Part shown: positions 15,433 to 22,002 of the stretch, piece after piece
Numbering within the stretch: the stretch's first letter is position 1
Layout: every line of letters starts with the position of its first letter
Assembly: GCA_030524345.1 (NCBI GenBank)
Contig: JAUNGP010000016.1
Location: forward strand, 1 to 34,384
Source of the DNA: Clostridia bacterium
Lineage (GTDB): Bacteria; Bacillota; Clostridia; TANB77; CAG-465
Reading direction: 5' to 3'
DNA: 34,384 bases
Made by a program: the position numbers and the translations under genes
Notes under the pieces: generated by a model
The model's input: only the letters and a program-made list of their open reading frames with translations
Told to the model about the DNA's origin: nothing
Database searches by the model: none

Positions 15433-15461
15433 ATTATATTCAAAACGTAATCATTTGTCAA
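15433..15461 (-). promoter_or_regulatory. Consensus promoter of the isochorismatase-vWA-PP2C-kinase operon
   Basis: Minus strand TTGACA (15456-15461), exactly 17 nt, TATAAT (15433-15438): both hexamers perfect. It predicts a start near 15427 and the long leader described separately. Confidence 0.85.
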
Positions 15462-15554
15462 CACTTTTTTGAAAATTTTTTAATATTTTTTTAAGTTTAT
15501 TTTTGTAATATTTATGAAATCCAGTCATATCAAGGCTTTCATAAATTACGATAA

Positions 15555-15597
15555 AATAGAAAAAAATATGGAAATCATAAACTATCTCCATATTTTT
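15555..15597 (-). terminator. Terminator after the alpha/beta hydrolase gene
   Basis: An 11-bp stem AAAAATATGGA/TCCATATTTTT (15587-15597 with 15562-15572), 14-nt loop, then TTC and T-rich sequence on the minus strand, 15 nt past the stop. Confidence 0.75.
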
Positions 15598-15612
15598 AAT
15601 CAATTTTCTAAA

Positions 15613-16392
15613 TTATGTATCTAAAAATTTCCTTATTTCATTAAGACAAGATTTCTGTTTCTCTGCAAAAGCAAAATGTCCACAATGATCATACATTATT
15701 GTTTTCTTCGATACTATTTGAAGTTCTAGTGTATCTGCAACTGATATAAAATCATAATCTCCTTTGATCAGTAAAATATCATTTTGAAGAGTTTGACAAA
15801 AATTTGAAAAATCAAATTTTGTAATCTCACTATTTATTTTATCACACATCTGATGATTATATATAGAAAAATCAACTTTTTTCCCAGAATCATATAAATA
15901 ATAAGGAAGCAACAACGACATGATCATAAGTCCTGCCTCTTCACTATTTTTTAATTCAAAATAGTGAATTTTTTCCATTACTTCTTTGGGTATTCTTTTT
16001 AATAACACCTTGCTACTTTTTACATAGTCATCATATTTTAATGGTGATGGATTAATAACAACGATTTTATCAATATTAACATCATCATACTTTTCTAATA
16101 CACTAAATAATAAATGAGATCCAAACGAATGAACGAATACATCTTTTTTCTCATTACAAAACGTTAAAATATCATGTAATTGTTCACATAATATATCTAA
16201 ACTAGTACACTCTTCTTTGTATAGCCCATATTGATTATAAAAGACAAGCTCTCTTGTATCTGATAAAGGCACAAGAAATTTATATAAATAGGAATAATCA
16301 AGTCCAGGTCCACCTCCAATCACATAAAGTGGCTTTCCTACTCCTACTTTTTCAATATAATATTTACTATTTATATAGAATCTCTGATTCAT
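15613..16392 (-). CDS. Alpha/beta hydrolase (proline iminopeptidase-like)
   Basis: Predicted 259 aa. Features of the alpha/beta hydrolase fold: an oxyanion segment GGGPG (26-30; usually HGGPG), a nucleophile serine near 89 in VHSFGSH (a relaxed elbow, with V where G is usual), an aspartate in GDYDFIS, and the final histidine in DHCGHFAFAE. The HGGPG-like motif points to the proline iminopeptidase group, but the substrate is unknown. An open frame continues 37 codons upstream. However, the promoter at 16414-16442 lies inside that stretch, and GAGGG sits 5 nt before the ATG at 16392, so the shorter start is chosen. It is a single-gene unit with a terminator. Confidence 0.82.
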   Translation of the reverse strand: MNQRFYINSKYYIEKVGVGKPLYVIGGGPGLDYSYLYKFLVPLSDTRELVFYNQYGLYKEECTSLDILCEQLHDILTFCNEKKDVFVHSFGSHLLFSVLEKYDDVNIDKIVVINPSPLKYDDYVKSSKVLLKRIPKEVMEKIHYFELKNSEEAGLMIMSLLLPYYLYDSGKKVDFSIYNHQMCDKINSEITKFDFSNFCQTLQNDILLIKGDYDFISVADTLELQIVSKKTIMYDHCGHFAFAEKQKSCLNEIRKFLDT

Positions 16393-16413
16393 AACATCCC
16401 TCAATTCTAATTC

Positions 16414-16442
16414 ATTGTATAGAAAAAAAACAAAATAGTCAA
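16414..16442 (-). promoter_or_regulatory. Promoter of the alpha/beta hydrolase gene
   Basis: Minus strand TTGACT (16437-16442), 17-nt T-rich spacer, TACAAT (16414-16419), 22 nt before the chosen ATG. Confidence 0.78.
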
Positions 16443-16459
16443 GTGCAAGCCAAGAGCCT

Positions 16460-16500
16460 TGGCAAATAAATCTAATATTCATAGATCTATTTCCAAGGCC
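16460..16500 (-). terminator. Possible terminator after the repeat-containing membrane protein gene
   Basis: GCCTTGG and CCAAGGC pair on the minus strand, extended by an AAATA/TATTT inner stem past a bulged G, just after the stop at 16508. No T-run follows (TCTTGGCTTGC), so an intrinsic terminator is uncertain. Confidence 0.35.
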
Positions 16501-16507
16501 CATATAA

Positions 16508-17209
16508 CTATTTTGACAAAAGAATCAATTTCTCAATTCTTTCCCACTCACCACGTGGAATATCGGTTCGATAATTCCCATCTGCAACCGTTATATTGAT
16601 TGCTTCGAGATCTGGAATTTCGTGCCAGATTAACATTTGCAATCCCAGAGCTTTTTCATTAATGAATAAAAATCTCGCATATTCCTCGTCAGGAAACACA
16701 TAATCCCTCTTTATGGAAGGTTCAGTGTTGGTAGAATTGCTCAAAAAGTTAATTTTTTCCTGCTTTAATATACTTACAAGTTCATCCCACTTGTTCAATG
16801 GAATACTAGTATGATAAGTAACATAACGCAAATCATCATCCGGATCTTCCACTGTGATATTAATTTCTTCAGTGTCCGCGTACCAAATAACGGCTTTTAC
16901 TTCTCTTTCATTTCTCATAATATCTTCTGCCGATCCTTCTGAAAGAAAATAGGGTCCCTTTACTACAATATTGGATGTGGTAACTTTAGTTACCGAAGGG
17001 AGTTCAGGAATCGAAGTAGGTATAGGAGCCGGACTATCTGCACTGATTTGGGGCATCACAGTCTCAGTCGATCTGGGAACTAGAAATCCAATACCGATTC
17101 CAAGAATAAGAGCAATAAAAATGGCTACAATAGTCTTCTCATTACTTTTAATACAATTCACCATAGTGTCTTTCATAGTTTTCATTTTTTCAGTCATAAT
17201 TTTGACCAT
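16508..17209 (-). CDS. Membrane-anchored protein with an internal repeat, function unknown
   Basis: 233 aa. A basic N-terminus and one membrane helix (about 26-44) are followed by a Pro/Ser/Thr-rich linker (55-75) and two related modules at about 104-148 and 189-231. Both share the order (V/L)IW, INITV, then a (P/T)-(L/R)-x-(K/E)W(D/E) helix (IPLNKWDELVSIL versus IPRGEWERIEKLIL). I recognise no family. The base composition looks higher in G+C than the neighbouring hydrolase and ASCH genes. GGAGG lies 9 nt before the ATG. Its promoter has a 10-bp inverted repeat around the -10. Confidence 0.7.
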   Translation of the reverse strand: MVKIMTEKMKTMKDTMVNCIKSNEKTIVAIFIALILGIGIGFLVPRSTETVMPQISADSPAPIPTSIPELPSVTKVTTSNIVVKGPYFLSEGSAEDIMRNEREVKAVIWYADTEEINITVEDPDDDLRYVTYHTSIPLNKWDELVSILKQEKINFLSNSTNTEPSIKRDYVFPDEEYARFLFINEKALGLQMLIWHEIPDLEAINITVADGNYRTDIPRGEWERIEKLILLSK

Positions 17210-17232
17210 CCTTTCTCTCCTCCATTATGAGG

Positions 17233-17290
17233 GTGATATAATAAATTTGTTTCATACTTATATTATATCACATTTTCAGTTTTTCCTCAA
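17233..17290 (-). promoter_or_regulatory. Promoter with inverted repeat before the repeat-containing membrane protein gene
   Basis: Minus strand TTGAGG (17285-17290), 17-nt spacer, TATAAT (17262-17267). The -10 lies in one arm of a perfect 10-bp inverted repeat, GTGATATAAT (17233-17242) and ATTATATCAC (17262-17271), separated by 19 nt, which could bind a dimeric regulator. Confidence 0.6.
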
Positions 17291-17317
17291 AAGGATGTCA
17301 ATATTTATATGATATCA

Positions 17318-17701
17318 CTAATTTACAGTATAATTCCAAAGTCCTAATTTTCCATTTATTTCTATAGGATAATCAAATGCCTCAATATTTTCAACTTGCC
17401 AAGCAAACTCGCCAATCTGAGAATTTTTATAAATATCCGGATTCTCCTTTAAAAGTTCTTCTTTTAAATTCTTATCTAATAGAATACAATCTACCATACT
17501 TACTTTTCCAATTATTTTTCCAATGGGAAGATTTTCAGGAAGATAAATAGCTAACCTTTTCATTGCCTCTTTATCTATACTCTTCCCAGCATGTATTAAT
17601 AATTCTCCTCTATAATTTGTTTTCCAACTTCTAAATTCAAATCTTTTTAATCCAGACATGATTAATGTAGCCCATGGCTGTTTTATCGTTAAAACTTTCA
17701 T
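17318..17701 (-). CDS. ASCH-domain protein
   Basis: 127 aa, one ASCH (ASC-1 homology) domain. The signature segments are IKQPWATLI near the start, the G-x-K-x-x-E-x-R-x-W stretch (GLKRFEFRSW), then GELLIHAGKS and a late GLWNY. ASCH proteins adopt a PUA-like fold and are thought to bind RNA or modified nucleosides; some small ones are amidohydrolases on N4-acetylcytidine. The role here is inferred only from the family. AAGGAG lies 6 nt before the ATG. It stands alone, back to back with the small plus-strand gene at 17757. Confidence 0.85.
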   Translation of the reverse strand: MKVLTIKQPWATLIMSGLKRFEFRSWKTNYRGELLIHAGKSIDKEAMKRLAIYLPENLPIGKIIGKVSMVDCILLDKNLKEELLKENPDIYKNSQIGEFAWQVENIEAFDYPIEINGKLGLWNYTVN

Positions 17702-17756
17702 AACAACTCCTTAACCTAAACTCAAATTTTTTCATATAATACGATAGGTGATTTCT

Positions 17757-17939
17757 ATGAATTCGTGTGAAATAGTCTCTCTTATCTCTGCAATCTCATG
17801 TGCAATAGCCAAAGGAAGAACAACTGATGAGTTAAATATATTATCTGCAATATTTACACAAATAGGAGATTCTCTAACAACCATTGCTGTTACTAGAACA
17901 ACTTCAAACACTACTGATAACAATATCCATTCCTGTTAG
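17757..17939 (+). CDS. Small protein, DUF6774-like
   Basis: 60 aa, starting MNSCEIVSLISAISCAIAKG and continuing with an LSAIFTQIGDSLTTIA segment. The layout of an N-terminal Cys, a short hydrophobic helix and a TQ(L/I)GD-x-L motif fits the small clostridial DUF6774 family as I remember it; the function is unknown. AGGTG precedes the ATG at 17757; a GTG three codons earlier is also open. TATAAT at 17735-17740 is close upstream but lacks a good -35. Its stop overlaps that of ogt (opposite strand) by 2 nt. It is the only plus-strand gene in this stretch. Confidence 0.62.
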   Translation: MNSCEIVSLISAISCAIAKGRTTDELNILSAIFTQIGDSLTTIAVTRTTSNTTDNNIHSC

Positions 17940-18394
17940 CTATTGTCTTGTTCCAATTTTAAAAGCATTTCTTTTTTTTCTATGCCTGCTACATAGCCAG
18001 TCATTTTTCCATTACTTCCTACTATTCTATGACAAGGTACCATTATCAGTATTGGATTTTTTCCTATGATATTTCCAACTGCTCTTACAGAGTTCTCTCT
18101 TCCAATTCTCCTTGCTATTTCTTTATATGTAGTAACCGTACCATATGGAATCTTTAATATCTCATTCCATACTAACTTTTGAAATTCACTACCATCTATC
18201 TCTAACGAAATATCAAACTCTTTTCGCTTTCCTTCAAAGTATTCTAATAATTCTTTTGCACACCTTCTTGTGATCTCATTTTCAGTAACATTTTCATTTT
18301 CTTCTTCTACAAATAACACAGAAAGTAGTTTTCTACTAGTTGCTCGAATTTCTATAATCCCCAGTTCTGTTACAATATAGCTTGTATATATCAT
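17936..18394 (-). CDS. ogt: Methylated-DNA--protein-cysteine methyltransferase
   Basis: 152 aa DNA-repair suicide enzyme that transfers O6-alkyl groups from guanine to its own cysteine. The active-site PCHR is at 120-123 (C121), followed by IVGSNGKMTGYVAG; the helix-turn-helix part has FQKLVWNEILKIPYGTVTTY, all hallmarks of Ogt/MGMT. The start ATG follows directly after the stop of the SDR gene, with GGAGAG inside the end of that gene, so the two are translationally coupled. A decayed second ogt copy is present at 19893-20105. Confidence 0.95.
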   Translation of the reverse strand: MIYTSYIVTELGIIEIRATSRKLLSVLFVEEENENVTENEITRRCAKELLEYFEGKRKEFDISLEIDGSEFQKLVWNEILKIPYGTVTTYKEIARRIGRENSVRAVGNIIGKNPILIMVPCHRIVGSNGKMTGYVAGIEKKEMLLKLEQDNS

Positions 18395-19372
18395 TTAAAT
18401 CTCTCCTCTTTCCCTATACCATTTTATGGTATCTTTTAATGTATCATCAATTCCTCTTATTGTATATCCTAATTCCTTTTTTGCCTTGCTGATACTAAAA
18501 TGAGCATTTGTACCTAAAGTATATACAGCATATGAGGTAAAGAGTGGTTTTTCCCTCACAATTTTAGAATATAACTCAGAAAAAACACCTGTAATATATG
18601 CAAACCACCTTGCAATCTTAAATTTTGGAGCTTTAACTCCTGTTATTTTTTCTATATGTAACATAAGTTCTCTTACAGATATGACATCTCCAGCTAAAAT
18701 ATAGCACTCTCCTGCTCTTCCTTTTTCAAACGCTAAAATGATTCCACTTGAAACATCTCTTACATCAACAAAATTATAACCACCACTTAAATAGGCACCA
18801 ATCCTTCCCTTTGCACAATCTATAATCAGTTGTCCTAAATTAGATATTTCATATTCATATGGACCAATTACTCCAGATGGATGTACAATAATTACTTCTA
18901 ATTCGTCAGAATTGGCTTCTAAAATATACTTTGTTGCCTCTGCCTTTGTTTTAGCATATGTACCCTTTACTAATTTTGGATCAAATATTTTTGTTTCACC
19001 GATTACTTCATTTTTAGGCTTTTCTTCAATTGCGTGAACCGAGCTTGTGTAAACTAGTTTTCTTACCTTCATTTCCTTACATGCCAAAACTACATTCTTA
19101 CTTCCATTGACATTGACGTCATATACTCTTTTTTTATTTCCACTACCAATTTCTATCATACCTGCCAAATGAAACACTACATCTGCCCCTTGAAAAGCCC
19201 TCTTTAAGCTTTCTATATCTCTTACATCACCAAATGCTATCTCAACATCAAGATCGTCTGGCATTTTTGTATTTGGAAGAATAAAGCATTTTACATGATA
19301 ACCCCTTTTTAAAAGATCCCTTACAAGAACATTTCCTATATGACCATTGGCACCCGTTACAACACAATTCAT
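18395..19372 (-). CDS. NAD(P)-dependent epimerase/dehydratase (extended SDR)
   Basis: 325 aa. The Rossmann glycine motif TGANGHIG is at 6-13, an acidic residue after strand 2, HLAG at 68-71, catalytic S110/S111 and the YAKTK pair Y139/K143. The later HPSGVIGP and NFVDVRDV segments resemble dihydroflavonol-4-reductase/3-beta-HSD-like bacterial SDRs. The substrate is unknown. AAGGGGTGA precedes the ATG. It is the first gene of a two-gene operon with ogt and has a promoter at 19396-19424. Confidence 0.88.
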   Translation of the reverse strand: MNCVVTGANGHIGNVLVRDLLKRGYHVKCFILPNTKMPDDLDVEIAFGDVRDIESLKRAFQGADVVFHLAGMIEIGSGNKKRVYDVNVNGSKNVVLACKEMKVRKLVYTSSVHAIEEKPKNEVIGETKIFDPKLVKGTYAKTKAEATKYILEANSDELEVIIVHPSGVIGPYEYEISNLGQLIIDCAKGRIGAYLSGGYNFVDVRDVSSGIILAFEKGRAGECYILAGDVISVRELMLHIEKITGVKAPKFKIARWFAYITGVFSELYSKIVREKPLFTSYAVYTLGTNAHFSISKAKKELGYTIRGIDDTLKDTIKWYRERGEI

Positions 19373-19395
19373 TCAACTCACCCCTTATAAAATAA

Positions 19396-19424
19396 ATTAT
19401 ACTTTATTTTTCTTATCTTTTCAA
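19396..19424 (-). promoter_or_regulatory. Promoter of the SDR-ogt operon
   Basis: Minus strand TTGAAA (19419-19424), 17-nt spacer, TATAAT (19396-19401), 24 nt before the SDR ATG. Confidence 0.8.
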
Positions 19425-19448
19425 GAAAATAGGAGGCATAAATCCTCC
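19425..19448 (-). terminator. Small terminator upstream of the SDR-ogt promoter
   Basis: GGAGG/CCTCC stem (19444-19448 with 19432-19436), 7-nt loop, then TATTTTCTT on the minus strand. It would end transcripts arriving from the nrdR side. Between it and 19695 I see only AT-rich sequence with a small hairpin (ACTACA/TGTAGT near 19568) and no gene. Confidence 0.45.
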
Positions 19449-19694
19449 CATTTATATTATTCTTTTCCATATTTTGGAATTAATCAAGCCATCTCTTATT
19501 TTATAATAATTCTAAGCAAAACCAATAATATGGTAACCCATTATTTACTTTTTTGTTATTTATAAAACTACATTTTTTTGTGTAGTCTATTCATCACTTT
19601 ATGCATTTTAGTTCCATAGCTTTGCCTCTTTCTATAATCTTTCTCGATTACACATATATATTATCATTTTTTGATTTTTTTCAATATCATTACA

Positions 19695-19721
19695 CAAAAA
19701 TACACTACTTAATGTAGTGTA
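19695..19721 (-). terminator. Terminator behind the nrdR-tail fragment
   Basis: Perfect 8-bp stem TACACTAC/GTAGTGTA (19714-19721 with 19701-19708), 5-nt loop, then TTTTTGTG on the minus strand, 5 nt after the duplicated nrdR stop codon. The intact nrdR gene does not have this hairpin behind it. Confidence 0.75.
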
Positions 19722-19726
19722 CTTTA

Positions 19727-19893
19727 TTATTTTAACAACTTATTTAATTCCCTTTTAAACTCATTGATATCTTTAAACTGTCTATAAACAGATGCAAATC
19801 TAACGTAAGCGATTTCATCTAGATCTTTTAATTTTGCAATTACCATATCCCCAATTTTAGAAGCTTCAACTTCTTTTTCTGGTGAATGATGCA
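19727..19893 (-). pseudogene. Duplicated 3' fragment of nrdR
   Basis: About 165 bp nearly identical (a handful of differences) to the last third of nrdR (20643-20811), including the stop codon. It encodes the same [17 protein letters not shown] and ELNKLLK residues. Only the C-terminal part of the ATP-cone is present; the zinc ribbon is missing. It is fused in frame behind the tail of an ogt pseudogene, giving an open frame of 74 codons, but no ribosome site was seen. It forms a direct repeat with nrdR about 0.9 kb away. Confidence 0.85.
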
Positions 19894-20105
19894 GTTTTTC
19901 CTTTCTTTCCACGCCAGCAATATATCCTGTTAATTTACCATTACTTCCCACTACTCTATGGCAAGACTTTTAGCTATCTCTTTATATGTAGTAACTGTTC
20001 CATATGGAATCTTTAATAATGCATTTCATACTTCTTTTTAGAACGGATTACCTTCTATCTCAATTTCAATATCAAATTCTTACCATATATCTCTTTTAGT
20101 AATAT
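19893..20105 (-). pseudogene. Decayed ogt-like pseudogene
   Basis: Minus-strand remnants in Ogt order: EFDIEIEIEG, then F-stop-KEV-stop where Ogt has FQKxVW (Gln and Trp codons turned into TAA and TGA), and KIPYGTVTTYKEIA. After a deletion of about 23 codons with a frame change, [17 protein letters not shown] follows. The active-site cysteine codon survives, but the gene cannot make an enzyme. It is clearly diverged from the intact ogt at 17936, so it is an older paralogue, interrupted at its 3' end by the nrdR fragment. Confidence 0.85.
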
Positions 20106-20117
20106 ACTTACCCATTC

Positions 20118-20507
20118 TCATTCCTTTCTCTTTGCATTTTTATTTAAGAAATCAGAATCCATATCTAATAGTTCAACTGTTAGCTCTTCTTTAATATCTT
20201 TTATCAAAGTAGAACCAAGCATTGCTTGATCAATAAAGTTATCAATCGAATGATATTCTACATCATTCAATGTAACACTTAGTCCCTTTTCTTGTTCAGA
20301 TTTCACATCAGAAGCCGCAAAATTCCAAACTACTATCTTATATTTTTCTTCATGATAGTATAAATTAAAATTTGCAACAGCTTCTAGATTATTTTCCATA
20401 GAAAATTCTAATTCTTTTTTCATAAATGTAAAGATTGTATTTACATCACAAATGTATTCAAATCCTTTTCCCATATTTTTGATTGCTTTTTTTAACTTAT
20501 CAAACAT
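20118..20507 (-). CDS. Hypothetical protein
   Basis: 129 aa from the ATG at 20507, which has GGAG 8 nt upstream; a GTG three codons earlier overlaps that site. The sequence is acidic and soluble, with a beta-rich centre (ANFNLYYHEEKYKIVVWNF) between helical ends. No signal peptide or known motif was recognised. It lies between nrdR and its duplicated tail, so recombination between the two repeats would delete it. TATAAT at about 25 nt upstream lacks a good -35. Confidence 0.6.
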   Translation of the reverse strand: MFDKLKKAIKNMGKGFEYICDVNTIFTFMKKELEFSMENNLEAVANFNLYYHEEKYKIVVWNFAASDVKSEQEKGLSVTLNDVEYHSIDNFIDQAMLGSTLIKDIKEELTVELLDMDSDFLNKNAKRKE

Positions 20508-20642
20508 ATAAATCACTCCACTATTTTTATTATATACATATAAACTGAAATTATCATTTTACTGATAAAATTTTTCTTAATGATGAATTACTATACATTT
20601 TCATATAATAATAAGTCTTTATGACCTTGTCTCCTAAATTGA

Positions 20643-21092
20643 TTATTTTAACAATTTATTTAGCTCCCTTTTAAACTCATTGATATCTTTAAATTGTCTA
20701 TAAACAGATGCAAATCTAACGTAAGCGATTTCATCTAGATCTTTTAATTTTGCAATTACCATATCCCCAATTTTAGAAGCTTCAACTTCTTTTTCTAGTG
20801 AATTATGTAGTTCCATTTCGATTTCATCAACAATTTGTTCGACTTGTTCAATTGTCACCGGCCTCTTTTCGCATGATCTAAGAATCCCATTTATAATTTT
20901 ATTTCGATCAAACTGCTGTCTTAATCCATTTTTCTTTACTACAATAATTGGTGTATACTCTAATTTTTCATAAGTTGTAAATCTATATTTACAATTCAAA
21001 CATTCTCTTCTTCTTCTAATAGAATTTCCCTCTTCAATACTTCTAGAGTCCACTACTTTACTCTCTTCACATCCACATTTTATACAATGCAT
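20643..21092 (-). CDS. nrdR: Transcriptional repressor NrdR
   Basis: 149 aa regulator of ribonucleotide reductase genes. The zinc ribbon has C3, C6, C31 and C34 with VDSR between, followed by RRRRECLNC and an ATP-cone (from about 46: [16 protein letters not shown]) that senses (d)ATP. Length is typical. It is the last gene of the nrdD operon (12-nt gap after nrdG). A perfect NrdR box lies at the nrdD promoter, so it probably represses its own operon. AGGTGA lies before the ATG. Confidence 0.97.
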   Translation of the reverse strand: MHCIKCGCEESKVVDSRSIEEGNSIRRRRECLNCKYRFTTYEKLEYTPIIVVKKNGLRQQFDRNKIINGILRSCEKRPVTIEQVEQIVDEIEMELHNSLEKEVEASKIGDMVIAKLKDLDEIAYVRFASVYRQFKDINEFKRELNKLLK

Positions 21093-21104
21093 ATTTCACC
21101 TCAT

Positions 21105-21626
21105 TTAAAATTCATAAAGAACAGTATTACCACTTTCTAAGCTTTTATTCAAATCAATTGATCTTTGGTTTAAACTTCCTCTAAAAGGCAATTTTTCACT
21201 TTTTTGATCAATTTCAAATTTTCCATCAATTAGAATATCTGCACTTCTTAATAAATCCATATATCCATTTTCATCGTTTGCATTCTTGACCAAATATTCA
21301 TATTCAAATCCAGAATAAACCATTACATTTAATTTCTTTCTATCTAAATTTGAAATAAGAGTAGCAATCTTTTTTGCCTGCATGAAAGGTTCGCCACCAC
21401 TTATTGTAATACCTTTTAGCAAAGGATCTTTTTGGATATCTTCCACAATTTTTGAAATACGAACAAAGCTTCCAGCATTAAAATCATGTGTCTGAGGATT
21501 ATGACATCCATTACAATGATGTGGACATCCTTGTGTAAATATTGTATATCTTATCCCAGGACCATCCACAATTGATTCTTTTACTACACCTGCTATTTTT
21601 ATTTCATCATTACTTAAATTATACAT
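21105..21626 (-). CDS. nrdG: Anaerobic ribonucleotide reductase activase
   Basis: 173 aa radical-SAM enzyme that installs the glycyl radical on NrdD. The [4Fe-4S] ligands are C34, C38 and C41 (GCPHHCNGCHNP), with DGPGIRYTIF before and GITISGGEPF after. The ATG at 21626 is chosen because AGGGGG lies 4 nt upstream; a longer frame overlaps the preceding gene without a ribosome site. It sits between the stand-alone glycyl-radical gene (11-nt gap) and nrdR. Confidence 0.96.
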   Translation of the reverse strand: MYNLSNDEIKIAGVVKESIVDGPGIRYTIFTQGCPHHCNGCHNPQTHDFNAGSFVRISKIVEDIQKDPLLKGITISGGEPFMQAKKIATLISNLDRKKLNVMVYSGFEYEYLVKNANDENGYMDLLRSADILIDGKFEIDQKSEKLPFRGSLNQRSIDLNKSLESGNTVLYEF

Positions 21627-21637
21627 CTTTCCCCCTA

Positions 21638-21919
21638 TTATAGAGTAGAACAACAAACATCATGCTTTACTCTATCTTTTTCTTCTGCTCTTTTAGCGTT
21701 ATTAAATCTATCTACTGTTCCTACTAAATATCCTGTTATCCTTCTAATTCTCTCAAAAGGAACATTATTTACAAAAGTATAATTCATATCAACAAAATCA
21801 CCATCAATTTTTAAATCTAATGTTGCAATTTCCTTATCTGGAAATTTTTCACCTAAATACTTAACATAGCTATCTATTTCCTCTTGTTTCATTTCACCAT
21901 TCATAACATTAATTTTCAT
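21638..21919 (-). CDS. Stand-alone NrdD-type glycyl-radical domain protein
   Basis: 93 aa. Residues 55-91 are almost identical to the C-terminal end of NrdD, including RRITGYLVG with the putative radical G63 and the final VKHDxCCS. At DNA level about 110 bp (21648-21757 against 22024-22133) differ at only about six positions. Residues 1-54 are unrelated to the part of NrdD preceding that segment and carry no zinc cysteines. AGGGGG lies 8 nt before the ATG. It lies between nrdD and nrdG, so it is made with the activase. By analogy with GrcA/YfiD, it could replace a damaged glycyl-radical loop of NrdD; this is inference. It may also be a non-functional by-product of duplication. Confidence 0.8.
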   Translation of the reverse strand: MKINVMNGEMKQEEIDSYVKYLGEKFPDKEIATLDLKIDGDFVDMNYTFVNNVPFERIRRITGYLVGTVDRFNNAKRAEEKDRVKHDVCCSTL

Positions 21920-21954
21920 ATAAATTCCCCCTATACTTTTTAATATATCATAAC

Positions 21955-21990
21955 ATTAGACAAGATGTAAAATAACTACATCTGTCTAAT
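21955..21990 (-). other. Intercistronic RNA hairpin between nrdD and the stand-alone radical domain
   Basis: A 14-bp stem with a single bulge (ATTAGACA and GATGTA pairing with TACATC and TGTCTAAT) in the 83-nt gap. No T-run follows on the minus strand, so it looks like an mRNA processing or stability element rather than a terminator. Confidence 0.55.
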
Positions 21991-22002
21991 ATTTAACAAA
22001 AT

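Noticed and set aside
16393-16503. N-terminal extension of the alpha/beta hydrolase to 16503
   Set aside because: The extension overlaps the promoter at 16414-16442 and a hairpin after the upstream gene. The ATG at 16392 has its own ribosome site.
17732-17923. 63-codon minus-strand frame opposite the small gene at 17757
   Set aside because: No ribosome site; the plus-strand frame has a family-like pattern and a ribosome site.
19727-19951. 74-codon open frame as a real gene
   Set aside because: It is the fusion of an ogt pseudogene tail and a duplicated nrdR end, without a ribosome binding site or complete domain.
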